NCBI GenBank assembly: GCA_002428265.1 | Contig: DIUR01000030.1 | Span: 124,001 to 188,000 of the forward strand | DNA from: Bacteriovoracaceae bacterium UBA6153 | Lineage (GTDB): Bacteria; Bdellovibrionota; Bacteriovoracia; Bacteriovoracales; Bacteriovoracaceae | DNA length: 64,000 bases | Direction: 5' to 3' | In this document: piece by piece, positions 17,627 to 25,004 of the stretch | How the letters are laid out: each line of letters opens with the position of its first letter | Numbering within the stretch: the stretch's first letter is position 1 | The notes under the pieces: generated by a model | Database searches by the model: none | The model's input: the letters and a program-made list of their open reading frames with translations, nothing else | What the model was told of the DNA's origin: nothing | Position numbers and translations under genes: made by a program

Positions 17627-18808
17627 TTATTCGATATCTTTATAGTTAATCATTTTTTTAAGATTATTTAGTCTTTCAATGATTTCCGGCGGAAATGTTT
17701 TTTTCTCTTTAGATATATAGTTCATTTCCAGGTCTTCTTGATAAGAATCGAAACACTCGCTCGCAACAGGATCTTTACTGTATTTTTCCATACAGGCCAG
17801 GAGATAGAAATCTCCTACTGAGAAAAATAATTCGTCATTGATTCTCTTGTCTAAGATCGCGAGCCAGTAAAGAATGCGTCCACCTAACTTTGAATCAGGA
17901 TGAGCATTGTAGTAGTCCAATAGAATTGATGAGAGATTTAAGTCGTAAACTTCAGATGAGTTTGTCACTGTAAAAATAGGGCCTTCTTCATCATCGGCAA
18001 TAAAGCCTCTCATGAACTTTTCCATTTCTTCTTCTTTGGCATTTTCAGGAGAGAAATTTTCCCATAAAGGTTTTTTAGCAAGTGTTCTACTCCACTCGCT
18101 CACCTCTTCAGTAATTTTTTCATTAAAGATATTCGCTTTTAGGTATTTATCAAACTGAGCTTTCCCCATTGCAAAATCCTTTCTGATTTTTACAAAATAA
18201 ATAAGCTGGCGCTCAAGGGTCTTAAAAATGAACTCATCGTCATCTGTCTTTTTGCTCTTCATAAGAAACTGATCGTAGAGCTCCATCGCCTTATTATAAT
18301 CGCGGGTGATAAAATAAAGTTCTGCTTTCTCGTAATTTGAGATTTTCATTTTCTCAATATCTTTGTCTTGAAAAAGTTTAGAGAGCCCCTGGCCTGGAGA
18401 TTGAGTATGACAACCAACACATAAATTAAGAGCGGCCGTAAACTTAGCACGTGCCTGGGATCTCTTATCCGATTTAAAAAGGTTAACCGTTTGTTGCAAT
18501 TGTTCAGTCATCACGGCCTGATTCATTGACAGGCCTTGAGTCGCGATAATCGGGTGAGCTTTTAAGTTTTTAAAAAGATCCGTCAGCTCAGAGAGGTGCT
18601 TTTGAATGTACTGTTTATTTTTTTCTTTCACGAACTCTTGTTCAGAAGCAATATAGGGCCCAAGCTCTCTGATTGTTCCAGAAATCGTATTCATCCTGTG
18701 TCTTACAGCAGTATCCGGATGAAATTGCTTTTTAGTTTTTGACTGAGCTAAAACGCTCGTTGAAGAAATTAAAATAAGAAGACCAACACCACAGCTTGTG
18801 AATTTCAT
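17627..18808 (-). CDS. Exported TPR-like protein with a CxxCH haem-type motif (copy 2), 393 aa
   Basis: A signal peptide (MKFTSCGVGLLILISSTSVLA) precedes a helical domain with CVGCH at residues 130-134, as expected for a monohaem c-type cytochrome. The C-terminal two thirds are helical repeats with a KAELYFITRDYNKAMELYDQ segment that looks like a TPR. It is the first gene of a tandem pair with its paralogue at 16469, separated by 9 nt. Before the CxxCH there is a four-helix-like region with several Phe/His residues, reminiscent of cytochrome c' style bundles, but the usual C-terminal position of the motif is not met. Function unknown. Confidence 0.8.
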   Translation of the reverse strand: MKFTSCGVGLLILISSTSVLAQSKTKKQFHPDTAVRHRMNTISGTIRELGPYIASEQEFVKEKNKQYIQKHLSELTDLFKNLKAHPIIATQGLSMNQAVMTEQLQQTVNLFKSDKRSQARAKFTAALNLCVGCHTQSPGQGLSKLFQDKDIEKMKISNYEKAELYFITRDYNKAMELYDQFLMKSKKTDDDEFIFKTLERQLIYFVKIRKDFAMGKAQFDKYLKANIFNEKITEEVSEWSRTLAKKPLWENFSPENAKEEEMEKFMRGFIADDEEGPIFTVTNSSEVYDLNLSSILLDYYNAHPDSKLGGRILYWLAILDKRINDELFFSVGDFYLLACMEKYSKDPVASECFDSYQEDLEMNYISKEKKTFPPEIIERLNNLKKMINYKDIE

Positions 18809-18909
18809 GCTCTCACCATTGTTTATTTTACTTCTATAATTAAAAGGCCATTGTCGATTTACGGCAAGAACAAATGCAAAAGAGTGAGCAGTTCAGTCGG
18901 ACACTTTTA

Positions 18910-19245
18910 TTAGAATTGGTTATTTCTCAGCATAACTAAAGTGCATCCAATGACAATTTCAGCCCCTAAAGTCTCGAATTTTTTTGCCAACGACGGGTTT
19001 TCAGTTCCAGGGTTAAAAATTACTCTTTTTGGTTTGGTTTTTAAAAGAAGGTCCTGATACTTATCAGAAATTTGAGGATTCACGTAAAGAGTGAGCGTAT
19101 GATAATCTGTATGACTTTTTTGAAGCTCTTCTTCCACTCGGGGATTCACTGTGACTACAGTGTGTTTATAGTCTTCCAGCATCTCTTTGGCCATATAAGA
19201 GAATCTTTCTGGATTGTCTGAATATCCGAAAACTAAAACTTTCAT
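18910..19245 (-). CDS. CoA-binding domain protein, 111 aa
   Basis: A single Rossmann-like CoA_binding_2 domain, related to the YccU family. It opens with a beta strand and loop (VLVFGYSDNPERFSYMAKEML) and has the conserved VIFNPGTENPSLAKKFETLG segment near 73-92 and a GCTLVML end where family members place a conserved Cys. It is a little shorter than the usual 130-140 residues, lacking the first strand region. Such proteins bind CoA or a similar nucleotide; the biological role is not settled. It lies 20 nt downstream of selO on the same strand and is probably co-transcribed. Confidence 0.8.
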   Translation of the reverse strand: MKVLVFGYSDNPERFSYMAKEMLEDYKHTVVTVNPRVEEELQKSHTDYHTLTLYVNPQISDKYQDLLLKTKPKRVIFNPGTENPSLAKKFETLGAEIVIGCTLVMLRNNQF

Positions 19246-19265
19246 TTATACATCCTTATTCTCTA

Positions 19266-20702
19266 TTATGACGAACAGCTCACTGAGAGATTCCTATACT
19301 TAATCGGAGCTGGGCCTGCCCAATCATTGACATCATCGTGCTCATCAAAAGGATTTGTTAAAACATTAAACATTTTTTCCATTTGTGATTGATCATCAAT
19401 CACAATTTGCGCCAGATAATTTCTCAAAATAAATTTAGGATTTACTGCAAGCATTCTTTGCTCGCGCTCTGAATCGCTAGCAGTTTCGATTTCGAGTCTT
19501 TGGTCATAAGACCTAAGCCAGCTTGTAAGGGACTCTGACTCGGGAAGACTGATTAACTCCCCTCCTTTTTTATATCGACAAAGGGCCCTGAAAAAAACGG
19601 TGTAATCCATTTTTGTAAAAACTAACATATTAAGAAGTGACCTTAAAAAATCTTCATCAGTTTCCTGCATTTTATACAGGCCACATTTTTCCAAGAGAAG
19701 TCTTCTGTATTCAATTAAAAATAACTGCGGATAAGTTTGCAGAGTTCTCTCAATATCGTCTTTAGCAATCAGGCCCGATAGTGCTGCACTTAACATCTGC
19801 AGGTTCCATAAACCAATAGAAGGCTGATTTCCCAAACTGTATCGCCCCTCATGATCAGAGTGATTACAGATAAAGTCTTGGTCAAAATCATCGATGAAAC
19901 CGTAAGGCCCATAATCAAGAGTCAGCCCGAGAATAGACATATTGTCAGTGTTTAAAACTCCATGACAAAATCCGACAGCTTGCCAGCGGGCAAAAAGTCT
20001 TGCGGTTTTTTTAACGACGTCTTGAAGAAAGAGAACATACTTATTGGGATGATCTTTATAATCAGAAAAATAACTCTCAATAGTAAAGTCTGCTAATTTT
20101 TTTAACTCTTCATGCTGATTAGTGTGGGCATAATATTCAAAATGTCCAAAGCGCAGAAAACTTTCTGCAACTCTCAAAACGATAGCACTCTTTTCCACCG
20201 TTTCTCTATAGACATCGTCTTCACCTTTTATGACCGCTAATGCTTCCGTTGTAGGAATGCCCAAGGCCTTCAGGTGAGCGCTGGCCAGATACTCTCTGAT
20301 GCTTGATCTCACGACTGCTTTACCATCCCCCATTCTTGAAAATGGAGTGAGCCCCGCGCCTTTTAATTGTAATTCATAATAGTCGTTAGTCTCTGATTTA
20401 ATCTCTGCCATCATCAAAGCTCTACCGTCTCCAAGTCTTGGAACGTAATGACCGAACTGATGGCCAGAATAAAAACTTGCTCCGAAAACAAGTCCTTCGA
20501 AATCCAGGTCTCCATTTAGAAAACGTAAAAATGTTGGATTTTCAGGAAGAGATTTCTCGAGCCCCATGATATCCAGGAGCTCGATATTGATATGAACGAT
20601 AGACGGATTCTTTAGCGCAGTTGGTTCGACTCTTTGAAACAGGAAAGGAAGAGCTTTAGAAAGCCTGTTGCTATAGTGAAGATCAGCTAGTTTTTTTCCC
20701 AT
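19266..20702 (-). CDS. selO: SelO-family protein adenylyltransferase (AMPylase)
   Basis: SelO is a pseudokinase-fold enzyme that transfers AMP from ATP to Ser, Thr or Tyr of proteins and is linked to redox stress. The 478-residue chain has the family landmarks: YSGHQFGHYVPRLGDGRA, ELQLKGAGLTPFSRMGDGKAVVRSS, FCHGVLNTDNMSILG with the metal-binding Asn/Asp, and DYGPYGFIDDFD. It ends in the conserved Cys-Ser-Ser tail, where the eukaryotic homologue has selenocysteine. Here it is an ordinary TGT codon, so no selenium is needed. It overlaps the small upstream gene by 20 nt, implying coupled translation. Confidence 0.95.
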   Translation of the reverse strand: MGKKLADLHYSNRLSKALPFLFQRVEPTALKNPSIVHINIELLDIMGLEKSLPENPTFLRFLNGDLDFEGLVFGASFYSGHQFGHYVPRLGDGRALMMAEIKSETNDYYELQLKGAGLTPFSRMGDGKAVVRSSIREYLASAHLKALGIPTTEALAVIKGEDDVYRETVEKSAIVLRVAESFLRFGHFEYYAHTNQHEELKKLADFTIESYFSDYKDHPNKYVLFLQDVVKKTARLFARWQAVGFCHGVLNTDNMSILGLTLDYGPYGFIDDFDQDFICNHSDHEGRYSLGNQPSIGLWNLQMLSAALSGLIAKDDIERTLQTYPQLFLIEYRRLLLEKCGLYKMQETDEDFLRSLLNMLVFTKMDYTVFFRALCRYKKGGELISLPESESLTSWLRSYDQRLEIETASDSEREQRMLAVNPKFILRNYLAQIVIDDQSQMEKMFNVLTNPFDEHDDVNDWAGPAPIKYRNLSVSCSS

Positions 20703-20892
20703 ATTTTGCTACATGATTATCGATAAAAATCTGCAGTTCTTTATCGTCGTTTGATTCACCAAGACTCTGCAGCTTCTTGAAATGATTTCTATCCTCTTCT
20801 GTTTTAGCAAACATCACCATCTCGGGCAAAGCTTTTCTAACTTCATCTCGAGTCATGCGCTTTAAATTAAACTCAACACAGATTAGGCACAT
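20683..20892 (-). CDS. Small CxxC protein coupled to selO, 69 aa
   Basis: A short protein starting MCLICVEFN, with a CxxC pair at residues 2-5 followed by a charged helical body. A strong AAGGAG site precedes the ATG, and the 3' end overlaps selO by 20 nt, so it is a real gene and probably translated together with selO. The N-terminal CxxC could bind zinc or take part in thiol exchange. Given that SelO is redox-linked, a redox accessory role is possible but not shown. Confidence 0.7.
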   Translation of the reverse strand: MCLICVEFNLKRMTRDEVRKALPEMVMFAKTEEDRNHFKKLQSLGESNDDKELQIFIDNHVAKYGKKTS

Positions 20893-21016
20893 ATAGATCT
20901 CCTTAAATCGTCAGTCGTTGGCCATTATTGCGCTCTCAAAAGTAACCACTGGCAATATCGCGTGGCAGTTTTTTGGAAGTCGCTTAAAGTAATTTTATCA
21001 CGAAATTTATAAAAAT

Positions 21017-21187
21017 TTACTCAAATAAGTTATGAATATTGATGCATTCTTGTCGGATATTGCCGAAAAATCTTGAGTCCCATGAGTTACGGCCACTTAA
21101 ATCGCTATAATCGAGCTTACCTACATATCCTTTGATTTTGAAGTTGTTCGTATCCAGAAGTTGCACGTCTGTTGGGATCAAAATCAT
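21017..21187 (-). CDS. Possible small protein or gene remnant in the gap before the VWA lipoprotein, 56 aa
   Basis: The 328-nt gap 20893-21220 holds this minus-strand frame from ATG 21187 to TAA 21017-21019. Its composition is protein-like (MILIPTDVQLL ... FKIKGYVGKL ... RNSWDSRFFGNIRQEC). The frame stays open about 17 codons further upstream (SKIFSFTNAM) with no good start codon, and no ribosome site is seen. It may therefore be the surviving 3' end of a broken gene or a small real gene. The rest of the gap is AT-rich and shows nothing else. Confidence 0.35.
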   Translation of the reverse strand: MILIPTDVQLLDTNNFKIKGYVGKLDYSDLSGRNSWDSRFFGNIRQECINIHNLFE

Positions 21188-21232
21188 TGCGTTCGTGAAA
21201 GAGAAAATCTTTGACGTTAGATGGGGACGTTC

Positions 21233-22507
21233 ATGTTTTTAAATTTTTCTAAATGCAAAAAGCACCTGCTAATTGCATTATGTCTCGTGGTCTTGGGCGC
21301 ATGTAAGCAAAGTGAATTTTACGAAAAACAAGGTCTATCAGAAGTTAGCACTGGAACTGAAAATCCAGGTAACGGTGGTGGAATTGTTCCTGGCGACACT
21401 GACACTGGTGGTGGCGATACAGGCGGCGGCGGTGGAACAACAAATCCTCCTGTCGTAGTTAATCCTCCGGTTGTTACTCCTCCAGTTGTAGTCAATCCTC
21501 CGGTTGTTACTCCTCCTGTTGTAGTCAATCCTCCAGTAGTTACTCCTCCGGTTGTCGTTGTTCCGCCAGTTGTTACTCCTCCGGTTGTCGTTGTTCCGCC
21601 AGTTGTAACACCTCCAGTGGTAACGCCTCCAACTGAACCAGTGGTTATTTTAAATGACCGCTCAGAAATCTTTACTCAGAACACAGCAAAGAGCGGTGAT
21701 GTCGATATCCTTTGGGTAATCGATGACTCTGGCTCGATGGCCGATGAGCAAGATGCGCTTGGAAAGAATTTCCAGTCATTCATTAATCAGTTTCTTGAAA
21801 AAGATATCGATTTTAGAATGGCCATCACGACAACTGATGGGACATCAACTCGTAACGGAAAGATGGTTGGTGATAGCACGAAGTTAACAAGTGCTGCTGC
21901 TAAAGCTAACAAATCAACATTCATTTCTAACTTTACGAAATGGGTAAAAGTTGGAACATCCGGCTCTGGAGCTGAGATGGGACTAAAGACGTCAGTAAGC
22001 TTTACTGATCGTTATGCTTCAAGTTTTTTAAGAGAAAACGCTTACCTTGTTATTGTTTATTTGAGTGATGAAGAAGATCAATCAGAGAAAAAAGTTTCTG
22101 AATACCTAACAAAGCTTCAGGCACTTAAAACAAACAAAGGTATGGTTAAGGCCTACTCGATTGTTACTGTTAAAAATTACGGGAACCAATGGGAAACTCT
22201 TGGAAACCGTTACATGGAAGTTTCAAATGCAACGGCCGGAACAATCAGTGATATCAAAAAAGACTTCTCTTCTACTCTGCTTGATATGGGTGGAAAAATT
22301 CTTAACCTGATGGATAGTTTCGCTCTTAACGAATCACCATACCAGGATCAAATAGAAGTTTTTGTTAACAACACGAAAGTGTCTTCGGGCTACGTTTTTA
22401 ATGCTGCTCAAAGAAATATCAAGTTCGCGGCTTCCGCTGTACCAGCTGAAGGATCTAAAGTTGAAGTTCGCTATAAAGTTAAAGCGACAGTATTAGGAGC
22501 TATTTAA
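21233..22507 (+). CDS. Lipoprotein with Pro/Val stalk and von Willebrand A domain, CglB-like adhesin
   Basis: The start ATG 21233 follows a GATGGGG site and gives a lipoprotein signal ending LGAC, with Cys24 as lipidated residue. A Gly/Asp/Thr-rich linker and a Pro/Val repeat stalk (about 72-135, unit NPPVVTPPVVV) hold a VWA domain. That domain begins ILWVIDDSGSM, whose DxSGS is the metal-ion adhesion site at about 164-169, and continues to about 350 with the VIVYLSDEEDQ segment. A beta-rich tail of about 80 residues ends the chain. In Myxococcus the VWA lipoprotein CglB is the surface adhesin of the Agl-Glt gliding machine. The gene here heads a cluster of Agl-Glt-like genes and overlaps the next by 1 nt, so the same role is inferred. 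Confidence 0.85.
   Translation: MFLNFSKCKKHLLIALCLVVLGACKQSEFYEKQGLSEVSTGTENPGNGGGIVPGDTDTGGGDTGGGGGTTNPPVVVNPPVVTPPVVVNPPVVTPPVVVNPPVVTPPVVVVPPVVTPPVVVVPPVVTPPVVTPPTEPVVILNDRSEIFTQNTAKSGDVDILWVIDDSGSMADEQDALGKNFQSFINQFLEKDIDFRMAITTTDGTSTRNGKMVGDSTKLTSAAAKANKSTFISNFTKWVKVGTSGSGAEMGLKTSVSFTDRYASSFLRENAYLVIVYLSDEEDQSEKKVSEYLTKLQALKTNKGMVKAYSIVTVKNYGNQWETLGNRYMEVSNATAGTISDIKKDFSSTLLDMGGKILNLMDSFALNESPYQDQIEVFVNNTKVSSGYVFNAAQRNIKFAASAVPAEGSKVEVRYKVKATVLGAI
21446..21637 (+). repeat. In-frame 33-nt tandem repeat coding for the Pro/Val stalk
   Basis: About five tandem copies of a 33-nt unit encode NPPVVTPPVVV; the last two copies have VPP in place of NPP. The copies are almost identical at DNA level (CCTCCGGTTGTTACTCCTCC-like), so the array can change length by slippage in steps of 11 residues without breaking the frame. 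It is a coding repeat, not a CRISPR array. It extends the VWA domain away from the membrane. Confidence 0.85.
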
Positions 22508-23226
22508 TGAAAGTTAATTACAGAAATATTTTTGCACTTGCTCTAGTTTCATTCACCCTAAGCGCACCCGCGCTTAGGGCTGATGAGAAAGACTTATACG
22601 ATTTTATGTGGCTAGACCCGGATAAAAAAGTTTACGTTCTTCAAAACAAAGTTCACAAGAAGGCCAACACCGTATACCTGAATATAGGTTATGGTACAGG
22701 GCTTTCTTCAAACTTCGTAGACACATCAATGATCCATTCTAACTTCGGTTATTATATCGCTGAAGAATGGGCCCTTGAAGGGATGTATACAAAATATAGC
22801 AACAGTGACAACGATGCTTTTGAGAACTTAAAAAAACTCAATGGCTCAATTCCATTCATTAGAAAAACTGAAAGTAACTTTGGTCTATTGGTAAAATGGG
22901 CACCATTTTACGGGAAGATTAATACATTCAATAAAATTTTCTACTTTGACTGGTCGTTCGCTGCTGGTGCCGGGAAACTAAATACAAAAAGTAATGCTAC
23001 TTCAGTAGCAAATCCACTTCAGGCCAACACCTACAAAGACGAAAAATACACATCAGTTATTTTAAAGACTGGTTTAAGTCTGCACGCTACAAAAAATATT
23101 AATATCGGAGCAGATATTATTATGAACAACTACAAAGCTCCAGGGCCCACGATCAATGGCCAGGCTCCATCAAGCAAAATCAGAAATAACGTTGATGCAG
23201 TCATATCTATTGGGGTTTCGTTCTAA
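22507..23226 (+). CDS. Outer-membrane beta-barrel protein of the Agl-Glt-like cluster
   Basis: A signal peptide (MKVNYRNIFALALVSFTLSAPALRA) is followed by a short polar region (DEKDLYDFMWLDPDKKVYVLQNK) and then amphipathic strands ending in AVISIGVSF, whose terminal Phe is the usual barrel insertion signal. The layout matches the small outer-membrane barrels encoded with myxobacterial gliding genes (GltA/GltB type), which hold CglB at the surface. The ATG overlaps the TAA of the VWA lipoprotein gene (TAATG), so the two proteins are likely made in step and may form a complex. The family assignment is by pattern and context. Confidence 0.8.
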   Translation: MKVNYRNIFALALVSFTLSAPALRADEKDLYDFMWLDPDKKVYVLQNKVHKKANTVYLNIGYGTGLSSNFVDTSMIHSNFGYYIAEEWALEGMYTKYSNSDNDAFENLKKLNGSIPFIRKTESNFGLLVKWAPFYGKINTFNKIFYFDWSFAAGAGKLNTKSNATSVANPLQANTYKDEKYTSVILKTGLSLHATKNINIGADIIMNNYKAPGPTINGQAPSSKIRNNVDAVISIGVSF

Positions 23227-23254
23227 TTTCAATTACTAATTGGACAGAGGTCAT

Positions 23255-24691
23255 ATGAAATATTTAGCATTGTTAATCGCTCTCGTTGTTGCCGCTGATG
23301 CCTCCGCTTCTGCTAAGGGTGCTTACGAACTCTATCAAAAAGACAAATCAAAAGACCGTGACAAGAAAATTGCGCACGAACTTATTGAAGGCAGTTACTA
23401 CTTCAGTGCTATTCCCTACATCAATACTTATTTGGAAACAAATAATGAAATTGATAAGGAACTTGAAGCAGACATTGAAACTCTGGTTATTAAAACCGGA
23501 ACAATGGCCGTTTTAAACCTGGAAGAAAAAAGACTGGAAAGTTTTAACATTCCTTCTATCTCTCTCATTCTAGGAACAAGATTATTTAACAAAGATCAAA
23601 ACTTAAAAGCTTATGAAATTCTCTCTCGAATCCCTGACTCTCATCAGTTTTCAACTGAAGCTTCCCTGATTAAAGGAACGATCAGAAATTTAGAGAGAAA
23701 AAACATTGAAGCACTAAATCTTTACGAACAATGTTCTAAAAAAGCAGGAAATCTTGAATCGAGCTCAAAAGGTGAAAAGCTTAAAAGATATTACAACTAT
23801 CTTAAAGAGACTTGTATTATCAGATCTGCCAGAGTGAAAATCGAAGAAAAAAAATATGAAGAGGCACTGGTTATTTACGAACAAATTGATAAGCGTTCGT
23901 ACAAGTGGCCATACATCCTGATGGATCAGGCATGGGCAAACTATTACTTAAAAGACTATAACCGCGCTCTGGGTTTAACTGTTACTTATAAATCTCCATT
24001 ATTAGAAAGTTACTTCTTTCCAGAAGCAGAAGTTTTGATGGCCCTTTCTTATTACAATCTTTGCCTATGGGATGACTCACTTAAAGTTGTTGATCACTTC
24101 TATGAAGTTTATCAACCGAAAGCTCAGGCCCTAAAAGATATTTTAGGAAAAAATAAATCATCGCATACCTACTTTCTAGATCTCTACTATGCGGATACAA
24201 AAACCCGAGAGGACTTAAACCCGTTTATCAGGAACCTGATCACTCAAACCAGAAAACAAGTTAAGTTTAACCTGGATTTAGCGAGTCTTAAGGCCGCGAA
24301 AGATGAGCTATTGTTGTTAAAAAGACTCAAGAATAAGAACGATTTTACCGAAACGCTTGAAGGAAACCTTGATTCTACGATTAGCTTTATTAGTGCAAAG
24401 ATTAACTTCTATATCAAGAAGGAAATCTTTACTTTCATCAACGAAATTCACAAGCACAGCTTCTCAATGTTTAACCTGAAGCTAGAGCTTCTGTCTAAAA
24501 AACGTGATGACATCTACAATGCCAAGGCACTTGCAGAGTCAACAAGAGCTCGTGGATCTGATGTGAACGTTAATAGAAAGACTTCTCAGTACTTCTTTGA
24601 CTTCAACGGATCGTTTTGGGCAGATGAACTTGGGGACTATTCGTTTGGACTTCAGACAGCGTGTAGAGAAAACAAAGTCGCTAAAAAATAA
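23255..24691 (+). CDS. Exported TPR-type protein of the Agl-Glt-like cluster, 478 aa
   Basis: The ATG at 23255 has an AGAGG ribosome site and starts a signal peptide (MKYLALLIALVVAADASASA). The mature part is helical throughout with TPR-like repeats, for example YEEALVIYEQIDKRSYKWPYILMDQAWANYYLKDYNRAL near 200-240, and ends with SFGLQTACRENKVAKK. It is likely a periplasmic scaffold linking inner- and outer-membrane parts of the machine, as proposed for the TPR proteins of Myxococcus Glt. A few cysteines are present. It sits 28 nt after the barrel gene and 11 nt before the next small gene, in one transcript. Confidence 0.8.
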   Translation: MKYLALLIALVVAADASASAKGAYELYQKDKSKDRDKKIAHELIEGSYYFSAIPYINTYLETNNEIDKELEADIETLVIKTGTMAVLNLEEKRLESFNIPSISLILGTRLFNKDQNLKAYEILSRIPDSHQFSTEASLIKGTIRNLERKNIEALNLYEQCSKKAGNLESSSKGEKLKRYYNYLKETCIIRSARVKIEEKKYEEALVIYEQIDKRSYKWPYILMDQAWANYYLKDYNRALGLTVTYKSPLLESYFFPEAEVLMALSYYNLCLWDDSLKVVDHFYEVYQPKAQALKDILGKNKSSHTYFLDLYYADTKTREDLNPFIRNLITQTRKQVKFNLDLASLKAAKDELLLLKRLKNKNDFTETLEGNLDSTISFISAKINFYIKKEIFTFINEIHKHSFSMFNLKLELLSKKRDDIYNAKALAESTRARGSDVNVNRKTSQYFFDFNGSFWADELGDYSFGLQTACRENKVAKK

Positions 24692-24702
24692 TCGAGGGAT
24701 CT

Positions 24703-24960
24703 ATGAAGATAATAATATTCTCACTCATATCTCTAATGCTTTCTTTCTCGGCCCTTGCTCAGGAAGAAAAGAAAAATGTTATTTACAAATATAAAGAATA
24801 CGAAGTGATCGACTTAGGAAGTCTTGAAATCAAAGGACAGATTATGGCACCCGGTGACTTAACTGTTAATGAAAGAGAGCGCCAGTCATTTAAAAGATCA
24901 CTCTTAGAAAAAAACAACTTCGACTTTGAAAACAGACGAGAGATTGAAAACCTCCGTTAA
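24703..24960 (+). CDS. Small exported protein of the Agl-Glt-like cluster, 85 aa
   Basis: A strong GAGGG site precedes the ATG, and the signal peptide is MKIIIFSLISLMLSFSALA. The mature 66 residues include an IDLGSLEIKGQIMAPGDL segment followed by a charged helix (RERQSFKRSLLEKNNFDFENRREIENL). Small secreted proteins with an IxGxIxxPxxL segment followed by a hydrophilic helix are found beside gliding genes in other delta-type bacteria, but I cannot name this one. Its place between two large TPR protein genes suggests a periplasmic adaptor. Confidence 0.7.
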   Translation: MKIIIFSLISLMLSFSALAQEEKKNVIYKYKEYEVIDLGSLEIKGQIMAPGDLTVNERERQSFKRSLLEKNNFDFENRREIENLR

Positions 24961-25004
24961 TGCTTCATTGTCCACTACCCGCTTCGCCTGTTGAGGTTCA
25001 CACT

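Noticed and set aside
19266..19300. Selenocysteine in SelO
   Set aside because: The C-terminal position is a plain Cys codon; no in-frame TGA is present.
21319..21528. Antisense Gly/Thr-rich open frame opposite the Pro/Val stalk
   Set aside because: It is the mirror of the repetitive Pro/Val codons, with no ribosome site; a shadow of the lipoprotein gene.
21446..21637. Regular repeats that could be taken for a CRISPR array
   Set aside because: The units are contiguous, in frame and without unique spacers; no cas gene is present.
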